NCBI GenBank assembly: GCA_000697665.1
Contig: KL197713.1
Coordinates: forward strand, 177,323-241,322
Origin: Jaapia argillacea MUCL 33604
Taxonomy: Eukaryota; Basidiomycota; Agaricomycetes; Jaapiales; Jaapiaceae
Direction of reading: 5' to 3'
DNA: 64,000 nt
The translations under genes and the position numbers were made by a program. Shown here in pieces: positions 25,490 to 35,819 of the stretch. Below the pieces are notes generated by a model. That model searched no databases. It was not told where the DNA came from and saw only the letters and a program-made list of their open reading frames with translations. How positions within the stretch are numbered: position 1 is the first letter of the stretch; every line of letters starts with the position of its first letter.

Positions 25490-27014
25490 TCAATCTTCAT
25501 CCATCAATTCCGCCAGCTCGCGTTCCTCTTCCTCCGTCATCGCAAACCCTCCCGACTTGGCAGGCGGAGGAGTCACAGGCTTCGGCTTCTCCGCAGGTGT
25601 CTTTGCTTGCGGCGTCAGCATCTCTGACAATCTCCACTTCCTTAGTGTACCATCCAAACTGGCACTAACGATCCAAGGCTCTACCCTCGCCTTCCCATCG
25701 TCACCCGTGGTTTTACGTACCCATAGACGCAAAGCGGTGACATCGTGCCAATGAGCGTCCATCTCGTTCAGTAAGTCTGGCTCATCCGGGGAGGAGACGT
25801 CGTAAACTCGAATAACATCGCCAGCGCCTGTGATTAGGTACGGTTCGGCCAGTTCTGTGAGTGAAAGTGCAAGGAAACATCGGACTGCCGTGGGGTGCGT
25901 TATAGGTGGGAGGGGTTTCGTAGCTGTGGCGGGAGGAGGGTACTCGATGATTTGAATAGTGTCGTCAGCGGAAGCTGGAGTCTCGTTTGTCAACAATCTG
26001 GTGCACACGGCGATAACTGGTATCACCTGTCCATAGTTGCCCATTACCATATGCCATCTCGTTTATTCTCGTGCGATGATGTGTCAATTCAGTCTTGAGA
26101 GTGCTTCGCCAACGAGGGGAAGGGCCGCCTTCGAGAGTCAACTCCCACACTTTGATGATGCCCATTGTATCTCCGGTGAAGAGAATGGCGGATGTCGATG
26201 AGGTAGGATGAGCCTCTAGTGCCTCCACCGGACGAGTGTGTGAAGAGATTGATCCAAGACCAGCTAATGGCTTCCCATCGCGAGGTTTTGACAGGTCCCT
26301 GGTTATTACACTGAGTGGCCGCACAGCTGATAGACGTAAAATGACACCAACCAGAACCTCACACTCTTGTCGGAACTCCCAGATATGAGAAGCTTCAAAG
26401 AGGGCACGACGAGCAGAGTCTTTACAAAGTCTGAGTGAGCTGGCGTGGAAGAAATCAAGTCTTTCGTCTGTAAAGCAAGATGAGAGACGGGCATCTGGCC
26501 GATAAATCAATCGGACCTGGGAGTCCCAAAGATTGATGGCCTAATCGAGAGTCATTCAACTGATACCCTTCGTCATCATTGAATCGCTCACCTTGTCCCA
26601 GGAGCCAGTGATGAGAATCTTCTGATCCTCACAGAACGCCAAACATGTCACCGGTCCACCATGTCCTCTAAAGATACGACGACTCTTGCCATTCTACAAC
26701 ACACAACGAAAAGTAAGTGGGCGATACGGATGACGAACGATCGCCCATACCTCAAGATCAACGACGCGAGCAACAGCCGTGCTTTCCGCAATCCAAGCCT
26801 CGCCACCAATGATCTCCACTCCCAAAGGTTTTCCAGGGAGCTCGATCGGTGAACCGAGAGTCTTTGTCCTTTCTGCTTTGAGTTTCCGGGCCTTTCGATG
26901 TTATAACATCAGCGCCCCAGGGATGATGGTCAAACCGTTGTTATGACACACACACTTCTTCTAGAGCTAATTCGGCTTCAGATCTCAAGAAATTAGAAGA
27001 GTCTGCGGTCTGCA
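25490..27014 (-). CDS. WD40-repeat protein of unknown function
   Basis: The product is a beta-propeller protein that presumably serves as a scaffold; I do not recognise the orthologue. The start is the ATG complementary to 27012-27014 (MQTADSSNFLRSEAELALEE, acidic helix), followed after an intron by basic residues (ARKLKAERTKTLGSPIELPG). WD repeats are visible as RIFRGHGGPVTCLAFCEDQK with ILITGSWDKAINLWDSQ, TPAHSDFVKTLLVVPSLKLL with ISGSSDKSVRFW, VEALEAHPTSSTSAILFTGD with GIIKVWEL, HHRTRINEMAYGNGQLWTGD, PYLITGAGDVIRVYDVSS, and DAHWHDVTALRLWV with WIVSASLDGTLRKWRLSE. The C-terminal tail is Pro-rich, then acidic (EEEERELAELMDED). About six introns. Confidence 0.8.
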
Positions 27015-27132
27015 TGATGGTTGGTGTGGATGAGGGTCGAACGTTCCCACATCCGATCATATCTCATCCTGCCTAAACGGGGTTCGCTTTTGCTCTTGTG
27101 CTTGTTCTGTCCGATTTGCCATCATCACATTT

Positions 27133-27994
27133 ATGAGTGGCCGTCTCGCATCCTTCCGTGGTCCTTCCACACCAACTGCATCCCCAGTCCAAAACCAACA
27201 ACCATCTTCTCCCGCCTCACCCTCCCGTACCACCGAATCAACCTACCACCGAAGAACCAGGTTACTCCTCCAGGAATTGCGAGCTTGTACTATCACCTGG
27301 GACGATCTCGTTCTCGTAGATGGACTAAAAGCCGCTAAAAGTCTAGTAGATAACCGAACGGAACTGGAGTACGTCTTCCTTCTGCTAGGTCCCGCCAGCG
27401 ATGAATGACGTTTGTACAGTAACGCGCTGGCTCTGATCCCAGCTGGGAAGCAACCGAATCATCGTCTTGTGGGACCTAGAATCTCTATCATGGAGAAACG
27501 GATATCAGAGTTGGACATAGTCGTCTCCAAACTGGTGAGCACCTCTGCCCTACCGAACCTATTTTACTCGAAGCTCAAGCAGCCTATCTACTCCAGAAGA
27601 AACAATTTCAGAGAATGAATACCCTGGTAGACACTATGGAAAGCATCTTGTACGAAGCTCAAAAAGCAAAAGGATGGCGGTGGGCACAAGAAGAGCCCCT
27701 CTGGACGACGTGGACTTTGGAGAAATTCGGTGAGGGAAACACCTTGAGTGGGTCCCATAACACTGACACTGACCCTTCGAAATAGTTTCGACCTTGCCTC
27801 AAATCCTAAAACCATACCATCGTTCCCTAACAATGCACATCGAGATAGTCAGCACCTTACGTCCCCACACCGTCTCTTTCGAAACATCCCGAGACGCACT
27901 AGAGAGATGGCAATCCCAACCTTGGTTAGAAACAGGAAGTTGGGACGAAACGTGGGAGGAAATCTGTTCCGTCGAAATCGATCGATGGGAGTGA
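27133..27994 (+). CDS. Unrecognised coiled-coil protein
   Basis: Four exons joined at standard GT-AG sites give a product of about 225 residues. A Ser/Pro-rich start (MSGRLASFRGPSTPTASPVQ) is followed by a helical region (RRTRLLLQELRACTITWDDL), a segment with ALALIPAGKQPNHRLVGPRI, a heptad-like helix (MEKRISELDIVVSKL|KKQFQRMNTLVDTMESIL) and a Trp-rich C-terminal half (AKGWRWAQEEPLWTTWTLEK, FVSTLPQILKPYHRSLTMHI, WLETGSWDETWEEICSVEID). The exon joins preserve frame at three introns, which supports a real gene. I recognise no family; size and composition would suit a small subunit of a larger complex, but that is a guess. It converges on SYF1 with about 70 bp between the stops. Confidence 0.68.
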
Positions 27995-28065
27995 CCCAAT
28001 ATACAACAAGAAAGAACGATATCATCAAGGAAACGAGGATACGACAAAAAATCGCCCGAAACACC

Positions 28066-31000
28066 CTAATCCTCTTCATCCGATATCTGAATCTCTTCCT
28101 CATTAACCTCCTGCCTAGCATCCACCACCTCCTTCACATTCGTACTCTGCTTAGCAGCCACGAAAGCCGGAGCACCTCCAGCCTTCCCATTCCCCGCCAA
28201 TTTCTCAACAACAGCCATCGGATCCTTCTCCCCTCCCTCCTCCTCCCCATCCTCCTCCTCAACCCCAGCCCCACCCTTCCTAGCAGCCATAGTCTGCGCC
28301 GCCAAATAACTAGCCTCAGTATTAAACTGCGCCTGCACACTCCTCTTAATCCTCAACATCTCCCTAAACGTATCCTCCGATCCCGTATCAATCTCAAACT
28401 GATACCACTCTTGCCAGAAATCGGGGTATAGACGAGGGTCGCAGAATTGGGAAGCGTGTGCGTAGATGGCGCGCGCGCGGTCGATTTCACCGAGTTTGCG
28501 TTCGAGAGAGGCGAAGCGGAGACACATTTGGGAGGTTTGGCGGTCTGGGAGGAGTTCGATTGCTCGTTCGTAGATGGGTCGGGTGGCTGGGAGACCGTAG
28601 TTGGCTGCGGCTTTGGCAATGTAGATTGTGAACATCTATGAATGATATTAGAATTTTCGTGGCGGGTTTGGTGGGGGAAGAGTGACTCACCTCGAACTTG
28701 TCTTCATCCATAACAACCCGAGTAGCCCGATCATAAATCGTCATGGCCCGTTTCGCAAGCCCGTGATCTTCCTCCAATTTGGCATACATCAAGAAAAGAG
28801 GTTTGCACGATTTAGGAGGGCATTTTTCTAATGCCTGTTCGAACAAATCGCGCGCTCTTTCGATTTTGGTTCCACCCTAAATCACATAAAATGAGTGTGT
28901 CGTTGGTGGAGATTAAGTGAGGAGGGGGCACGAACATAACGTTTGATGAATTTCGACAAGTAGATATTCCAAATCTCGAACGAGATTGGAAAAGTGAACA
29001 ACTCGACTCCCCTCTCGTATACCTACTCAAACAAATTCAGCATCTTCCTTCCCAAAAAGCCAAAAAGACAAGGAACGCACCTTGAAACTCTCCTCAAAAT
29101 AACTATGCTCTTCCAAAAAAGCCGCATAATTCACGATAATCTGAGCGTTCGCAATCCTCAATTCAAGGATCTTGTCATAAACCGCTTTAGTACTCTCGAC
29201 AGTCCCAAGCGATTCTTCCAAATCGACATAGAAAGACCACAATTTGAGAGACTTGAATAGACGCATTTGGACCGGGAGGGACTACCATTTCGCAGGGAGG
29301 GGATCGCGTGAGTATGGACGAAGGAGGGTAGGAGGGTAGGAGGAAACACACCTGATCATGATAACTAATCTTAGTATTCTTAGGAACAGCAGCAGCTCTC
29401 TGCATGACCCTCCCCGCCTCATCCCAATTCTCCCACCTCAACTCCATCTCAGCCCACTCACACCAAACCTCCGCCAAATCCTCTACACTCTTAAACCCAA
29501 CCTTTGTCGCTCTCTCAAACACTTTCCTCGCCGATTCGAGATCAGGTTGTTTTTGTGATGAAGCGCCGCCTTCTTCGTAGAATTTGGCAAAGGAGACGTA
29601 GAGGCGGTAGAAGTTGGGAGTGGCTTTGCGAGGGTTGATGGTGGAGAGGGCTTCGGTGTATGTTTGGATTACCTATGGGGACGAGGGGTGATGGGGGTTT
29701 AGTACGAATGGGGGAACGAGGGTGTGACAAACCTTTTCGTCGTCGGTACCCCACAAAGCGACCCTCTTTTCCCATTCCTGAACATCGTTAGGGTTCCTCC
29801 TCAACAAAACATCATTAACCAAAAAAGGTCTCCTATCCATCAACTCTTCAAACTCTTTCATCCTCCTATCCAACTCTTCCTCCAATTCTCCCTCATCCTC
29901 TCCTTCTCCCTCCTCATCATCTTCGTCACCACCCTCAGCCTTCTGCCCCAACTCCTCAACAAGCGCACTAACAAGCGCCTCCCCAAACTCGACATACGCA
30001 TCAAACACGATCCCGAAATCTCTCACACTCCCAACACTCTTCATACCCAACTCATAAACATCTCTCGCCCTATCAAACTCGCCCCTCTTTACCCAATATG
30101 CCGCTAGACCGGCCCATAAGCGACCGGATTGGTCGGGGTAGGTGGGGAGAGCGAAAGAGTGGATGATGGATTCGATGTTGATTTTGAGTGGGGATGTTGG
30201 GTCTGTTGCGCTTGAATATGGTAAGGAGGTGGAGGTGGTGGATGGTGGGCCTGCGAAACGAATCAATGGGCCTGAGAGGGAGGCTGGTTGGGGGTTGTTT
30301 GGGGAGTTGGCATCTGATTCTGCTTTTGCATTAGCTGCTTCCTCTTCGTTTGCTTTTATAGTTTCCTGCACGTCCAAACCGACCTCTTCAGGCCACTGCT
30401 CAACCACATCCAACCATTCCGTCAGCAGCTGATACGGGCTCTTTCCCTCTACACTCTCATAAGTGCCCTTACTAGCTTTAATAGCCAACCCCAGCAAGAG
30501 TTTAGCAGCTTCGAGTGGTTTGGGAGGGGATTGGTTGAGGAGGAGGTGGGAGTATGATTCGGTTAGGGAGGGATCGATGGAGAGGTAGCGGCGGTAGATT
30601 GTGTGGAGGGTGGAAGGTGGGGAGGAGGGGGAGGAGGCGAAGAGGAGGTAGCGGGACCAGATGAGGTGGTGGAGGGAGGGAGGGAGGGTGCGGAGGGCTC
30701 TGTCGTATGTGCGTCTGGCGTGGGAATGGGAGAGGAGGGGTGGGCATTTGGGGTGGTTGAATATGGAGAGGTACATTAGCCACAGTCGCGGCATCTGTGT
30801 GATGGTTATGGGTTCAATTGCATTACGAGTTCGAAGAGGGAGAAGGACGTACTTTTGGTAACCACATTAAAGCGCGTTCGAATGTAGCGACGAGGGATTT
30901 CCATTCTTCCCAACCGACGACTCCGTCCAGACCACCCTCCCAATTCTCCAAATCATGTTTTTCATCTTCCAAAGCCTCTCTCATCTCTGGAAACTTCTTC

Positions 31001-31422
31001 TTTCCACCTGCTCGTCGTCTAACGACACTCTTGCCGAGGACAAAACCCATCCTGGACTGCAAATACGCCTTCCATAGCTTGAAAGAGCCGGGAAAGTGGG
31101 AGAGGGCAGCTTCGTAGAGGTAGGCGAGGCGCTGGAGTGCGTGGCTGGCAGTGGGCGAGGCGAGGGGACCGAGGAGGGTTACGTGGGATTGGGGGATGTC
31201 GGCGAGTGATTCAGCTTTGAGGGTTTGGGAGTAGGAGTCACGTGCTGTTGAGATTGTGGACCACCAGAGACGGAAAGAGGACGGGTTGCGGAGGAGGTCT
31301 TCTTCTTTGGTTAGATCTGTTGGGGCGATGAGGGATGCGTGGGTTGCGGGAGTAGGGAGAGGGAATGTCAAAGGAAACACTGAGGTTAGGGTTGACACGC
31401 TTGTACTCGCTGAAGCAGACAT
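28066..31422 (-). CDS. SYF1: Pre-mRNA splicing factor Syf1 (XAB2 homologue)
   Basis: Syf1 is a HAT/TPR-repeat scaffold of the NineTeen complex in the spliceosome. From ATG 31422 it reads through about eight exons to the stop at 28066. Conserved blocks are DLTKEEDLLRNPSSFRLWWS, LYEAALSHFPGSFKLWKAYL, FERALMWLPKMPRLWLMYL, ARRTYDRALRTLPPSLHHLI, WSRYLLF, FDRARDVYELGMKSVGSVRD, RRPFLVNDVLLRRNPNDVQE, ARKVFERATKVGFKSVEDLA, SIKLWSFYVDLEESLGTVES and MYAKLEEDHGLAKRAMTIYD. The C-terminal tail ends NEEEIQISDEED. An acidic Glu/Asp/Gly insert and an Ala/Ser/Pro-rich insert (about 30.2-30.4 and 29.85-29.95 kb) are lineage variations. It shares a 144-bp divergent promoter with BET4. Confidence 0.95.
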
Positions 31423-31566
31423 GGAGGGAGGACGCGTTGAGGAACTCGAGGAGGAGAACTGACAGCACTTCGCATATGCGCCCTATGCAGTCACTCGTAG
31501 TATTCCCACGCTCCGGTCCGCAGTCCGCTTCACCTCCTAACCCAACCTCTCTCCCCAACCTCCACG

Positions 31567-33013
31567 ATGGTACGTCTATCCCTCGCAACCCCAACGCACC
31601 ACTAACCCATCGCAGCATGGCGTCAAACGAACCCGTCAATCCCGCGAAGCAGAAGAAGCTCGCAAACTCAAGGAACAAGCCAAGCTCAAAGATTACCTCC
31701 TCCTCACTGAAGATCTCCTCTCCAGGGTATGTCTCCCGCCCCAACTCTTTGCGTTATGTCTGATCCTACGCCATACAGAAAAAGAAAAAGGACTGGAGTA
31801 AGGAAGCGTTTGATCTCGCTACAAAATTGTTACATTCCAACCCCGAGTTCTACACAATCTGGAACTATCGACGTAACATCCTCATCAACGGCATCTTTCC
31901 CTCCAGGTACTCCCCTCCTCCCTCCCCCCCTCCCCACTCACCCCACCCCACCCAGCTCCGTAGAAGAAATAAACTCAATCCTCTCATCCGACCTCTCACT
32001 AACAACCTCAGCCCTCAAAGCCCACCCCAAAGTATATTGGATATGGAACCACAGACGTTGGTGTCTAGAGAACGTCCCTCCCGGCCCCTCCTCTCCCACC
32101 GGTGAACAAACACAAGGATGGAGGCAGAAGAACTGGGAGAGGGAGATGTACGTCGTCGAGAGGATGTTGGACGCCGATGCTCGTAATTGTTCGTCCCTCC
32201 CTCCCTTATCCTCCCTCCCTTACCATTGATACTAACTCGTTTTGCGATCGATAGTCCACGCATGGAATTACCGCCGCTACATCCTCTCCCTCTTCCCAAC
32301 CCCACCCCCACCAACCCAAGAACTCAAATACACAACCCACAAAATCGAATCCAACTTTTCTAATTTCAGCGCTTGGCATCAACGATCCAAAATTCTCCCT
32401 CTAATTTGGGAGAAAGAGGGAAAGGAAAGGGAGGAGGAGATGAGGGAACTTGGTACGTGGTTCTCGCTCTCTCTGTTGCTGCCGTTTTTGGTGAAGTGGA
32501 ATTGACGTGGTGTGGTAGAATTCGATTTAGTCAGGAATGCGCTTTATACAGACCCGAACGACCAAAGCGCGTGGTTATACCATCGATGGCTAATCGGCCC
32601 CCGTACGCGCCCCCTCCCCTTCCCTCCCCTCCCACCCCTACTAACAAACAAACCCACAAAGACCCAGACCCAATCCTCCTCACACGCGAAATCACTTCAA
32701 TCCAAGAACTCCTCTCCGAACAACCCGATTCCAAATGTCCGTTCCCTCTCCCCTCTTGCTACCTTTACAACTAACGAGAAGGACAGGGTGCATGGAATCA
32801 CTCGTCCATTATACCCTCCTCCTCATCTCACTTACCCCCGAAACGGAAAGAGAAGAGATGAAGAGCGAGTGTAGGAGGCTGCTGGCGGAATTGGCTGGTG
32901 TTGATCCTTGTAGGAAGAACAGGTATCAAGAGATTTGTGAGTCGCTTTTTTATCGCATTTTTGGGGGAGAGCTGATGAGGTGTACGTTTGTAGCTGAGAG
33001 GTTGGGAGTTTAG
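31567..33013 (+). CDS. BET4: Rab geranylgeranyltransferase alpha subunit (Bet4)
   Basis: Bet4 with Bet2 attaches geranylgeranyl groups to Rab GTPases. Nine exons sum to 1,002 nt (333 residues): 31567-31569, 31616-31726, 31779-31906, 31956-32188, 32255-32452, 32519-32602, 32662-32736, 32787-32936, 32994-33013. The first coding exon is only the ATG; the second starts [20 protein letters not shown], the expected Bet4 N terminus (MHG-). Five PPTA repeats are seen: [58 protein letters not shown] and [15 protein letters not shown]. The region from exon 3 to the 3' flank is duplicated 9.6 kb downstream as a dead copy, so exon 3 marks the left edge of the tandem duplication. No C-terminal LRR domain is present, as in other fungi. 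Confidence 0.95.
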
Positions 33014-33496
33014 GTTATTAATTTCTGCGTGTATGTGATAGATGTGAATGACGATTCAAGTTTCGCTTCCGTTTTATTTGTGAGGTTCGCAATCCTGGAG
33101 ATTTCTCTGATTGATCTGTGAGATGAGCGAGGATCCAGATATCACTTGGTGTGCAACATGATAATATCTCGTTCATCCCTTCACTGACGGCTTCGCCAAT
33201 AGGTTCATGCCGTCTTTCTATTGCCTTGTTCGTATCGCGATCCTAAGTACACAATCGAACCCCCCACGAAAACGATGAAGCTCACTCAATCATAACGACA
33301 CTCCAAACGGAAAACCCGCGCATTTCATAAAAATCTTGATAAACAAATCCATGCGCCCACCTCCCTCATCACGCCAAGTATCATTTATCAAACGCGTCAA
33401 CTCCTTTTCTTTCATATTTGGTTTTTACGGTTCATGACCGTGAGACCCTCCTCCAACTCGTGATGAAAGGAGAGAAGGAAGAAGAGAGGAGATCCA

Positions 33497-33530
33497 TGTG
33501 GGCGCCAGGAGGGCATGGGACGTTGGTAGT
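33497..33530 (-). pseudogene. Metallothionein exon-2 remnant (Met-Pro-Asp type)
   Basis: The minus strand carries CATGCCCTCCTGG, the middle of exon 2 of the Met-Pro-Asp-type metallothionein. The 3' half is missing. The matching place in unit 2 (43243-43276) keeps the full 34-nt exon 2, so a deletion removed part of it here. Confidence 0.55.
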
Positions 33531-33647
33531 AAGTAGGGACTCTTTTTTCTGTGAGGACCAGGTGAAGGGCCGTGGTGAGTAAATCGCATCCATCCACAAC
33601 TAATCCCATCGAATGCAACTTCATGACCCCCCTCTGGCCTCGTTCTC

Positions 33648-33845
33648 GTGGACAATCCATCGTCCAACCTTCACAGAACCGATATCCACAAGAAAACCTT
33701 CGTCCAATCATACAATCGTCCAATTACAGACAATCGAGTTACAGAGTTGTTCATACTTTCTCCGCTACCCTCGCGATCCTACGTCCAGAAGGAGTACGCC
33801 ATTCGTAACATCTTGGTTGATATACCCATCGACTCTGGTTTTTAA
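33648..33845 (+). other. Open frame shared by both duplication units, function unknown
   Basis: The frame reads IHKKTFVQSYNRPITDNRVT then ELFILSPLPSRSYVQKEYAI, RNILVDIPIDSGF. The unit-2 counterpart (about 43390-43572) keeps the frame with scattered amino-acid changes. Both are followed by an AG and a second shared frame (DPSQDPTWYGTEEMNFKLNI in unit 1). It may be an exon pair of a small gene or a remnant of an older element. I recognise no domain. Confidence 0.3.
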
Positions 33846-34290
33846 TGTAGGTCTCGATCGTGGACCCCTCCCAAGATCCAACATGGTATGGAACCGAAGA
33901 GATGAACTTCAAGCTCAACATTACAAAGTTCGCTGGCTATCGTATACAGGCCGCTCAAATTACCCGCCTCCTTACCCGTCGTTCAAAACGACAAACTTGG
34001 AAGCATAGTGGGGTCATGTATATCCCTTCGTTGATGCCCTCTCGGTGACAACATCGCTTCCAGTCTCCCTGACTAGAGTATTGGGAGCCATTCCAGAGAG
34101 GCGACATCCCTACGCCTGAATCATGTACCATACACCTCAAATTCTTTTTTTACATTGGTTTTTACAGTCATGATCATGAGACCCTCCTCCACCGTTCAAT
34201 ATAACAACCTCGATGGAAACTCGTGACGAAAAGACAGGTGAGGAAGATGATCGATGCGGGTGAAAGAGTGGGTTGCTGTTATGGGCTTAT

Positions 34291-34418
34291 TTAACAGTCG
34301 CAATTACCAGGAGGGCAAGGGCACCTAGGGTGGGAATGAAGATGAGCGCATCACGGTATGATGCGGTGTGGACTTGCCTGATGCTGCAAGGGCAAGAAGC
34401 AGATCCGCAGTCGGGCAT
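34291..34418 (-). CDS. Metallothionein-like Cys-rich peptide, Met-Pro-Asp type (intact)
   Basis: A tiny two-exon gene: exon 1 34378-34418 (41 nt), intron 34325-34377 (53 nt), exon 2 34291-34324 (34 nt). The product has 24 residues and seven cysteines at positions 4, 9, 11, 15, 17, 22 and 24: MPDCGSASCPCSIR then CPCPPGNCDC. The spacing C-x4-C-x-C-x3-C-x-C-x4-C-x-C is identical to that of the Met-Ala-Gly genes nearby, as are intron phase (2) and the place of the intron, just before the fourth cysteine. The intron begins with GC (GCAAGT). A GT donor three bases further in would shift the frame and lose the last four cysteines. No aromatic residue is present, as expected for a metallothionein. 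A TATA-like AAGATAAAAAGG lies upstream at about 34,600, and the leader seems to hold its own intron (GTGAGT at about 34.52 kb). Metal binding is inferred from composition only. Confidence 0.78.
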
Positions 34419-35280
34419 GGTGGATTTACAAGTGGTTGTGTGAAGGGCTACATTAAATGGACGAGCACAGGTTAAGGGTAAGTCGTGGACAATGAGTTTC
34501 ACAACGGTCAGAACTCACTGAGAGAAGATTGATGTTTAGTTGGGGAGGGATGAGTCGACGTGTGTTTCCTGGGGAGAAGGAGATGAATGTGACAGACCCT
34601 CCTTTTTATCTTCATGCCACATGCTGTTGAGGTGCGTTTGTACCGGCGCTCACACTTCATACTAGGGCGATGCTATTCCATACGAGCATGGGTCAGGTGG
34701 GCGAAATTGGAAGTTTGTTAGAGAATCGCCGAGTGGTTAGCGTGCAGCGTGCAGGTGAGTTTATCGGACGTAGCTCCAACGTCGTAGTGTCCTGGCTGGA
34801 CGACGCCTGGAGGCCAAGCTGTCGCCCATGTTTGCGGGGAAAGTGAGGTGCCAGGGCCTAGATGCGTGCTTTGCACTGACGTTCCGTTGGAGCTCGTGAA
34901 GGGTAAACCCTGTGCGTCGATATACCCAGCATCACTCGCCGCGGAAAGAGGGAGACAATGGGATCAGCGATCTTGGGCTAGTATGTTCACGTGCGTTTAC
35001 TTCGCAACCCCAGAATGCCTTTCCCTGAATACTGTGCACGCACGTTTGCAGGTCGACCCAACCGAAATGAAGGAGTTCACCTCAACTACCAAACTCTCAT
35101 GGATCAATGCTGTGAAGATAACAGACGACTGAATTGATTTTCTCAGACTTTATCTCGTACAATTCATACAATCAAAACTCCGCACTCCTCCCCTTTACCA
35201 AATTCCGCCGTGCCCAGAATCAAAACAACACCTATTGGGGAGACCTTGTGACGAGCGGTCTCGAGATAGAGCGAGCGCGT

Positions 35281-35419
35281 TCAGCACTTGCACTCATTAG
35301 GCTTGCATTGGCAACTGATGATCGCAGTGGAACGATTAGTGGGGTTTGAGGGAACAGAGAGGAGCAGCCACTCACGAAGCACCGCAGTTGCATTGAGATT
35401 CTCCGCATGCGCCGGCCAT
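35281..35419 (-). CDS. Metallothionein-like Cys-rich peptide, Met-Ala-Gly type, copy 1
   Basis: Two exons: exon 1 35376-35419 (44 nt), intron 61 nt, exon 2 35281-35314 (34 nt), total 25 codons plus stop. The peptide reads MAGACGESQCNCGAS then CQCKPNECKC, with cysteines at 5, 10, 12, 16, 18, 23 and 25. CxC pairs and the absence of aromatic residues are metallothionein hallmarks; such peptides bind Cu(I), Zn or Cd and are usually metal-induced. This spacing differs from the Neurospora-type seven-Cys metallothionein. The ATG follows CACA, and the leader has the shared CGAAACCTCTC-type sequence on the minus strand. The same peptide is encoded by copies 2, 4 and 6. It is too short for standard ORF calling, which is probably why such genes are missed. 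Confidence 0.85.
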
Positions 35420-35565
35420 TGTGTATCAAAAAAAACCTAGTCATCGAGGTCAGTGGTCAGTGGTGAACGACTCGTAGAGCAGGTTCGACTCACTGGTTGG
35501 GAGAGAGGTTGAGAGTGAAGAGTAGGTCGTTGTGGTTGCCTGGCATTCACTCGCTCCCTCAACCA

Positions 35566-35763
35566 TATTTATACCCAGCAGGCCCCCCATCCTACACTGC
35601 TGGCCCGCTATCCTGGGCCACTGTAGCCGGAACAATAGAACTAGGGTCTTTACTCAGAGACTTGTGCAGCAATGGTTCTGCTCACTGCAAGCCGGACCTC
35701 CTTCACTGCATATCCGCGCCGATGCAGAGCTTGATACTGATTTCGTATGAGCGATTTGTGCTC
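35566..35763 (-). promoter_or_regulatory. Metallothionein promoter, copy 1: TATA box and upstream box
   Basis: The TATA box (TATAAATA on the minus strand) is at 35566-35573. The 15-bp box GAGCACAAATCGCTC (minus strand) is at 35749-35763, 175 bp further upstream. The box is an inverted repeat GAGC-N7-GCTC and recurs at every Met-Ala-Gly copy. Confidence 0.6.
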
Positions 35764-35819
35764 AGAGTCCAGTGGGAACTTCCGGGTCGTCTGATTGACA
35801 GCTGAGCTTCTTAGCTTCC

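Noticed and set aside
27748-28431. 227-codon plus-strand frame
   Set aside because: It spans the end of one gene and the antisense of SYF1, and its Arg/Leu/Pro-rich composition is typical of a shadow frame.
34727-34760. tRNA-like A-box sequence (GCCGAGTGGTTAGCGTGC)
   Set aside because: No B box, anticodon arm or closing acceptor stem could be found around it, and the matching sequence in unit 2 is not conserved as a tRNA.
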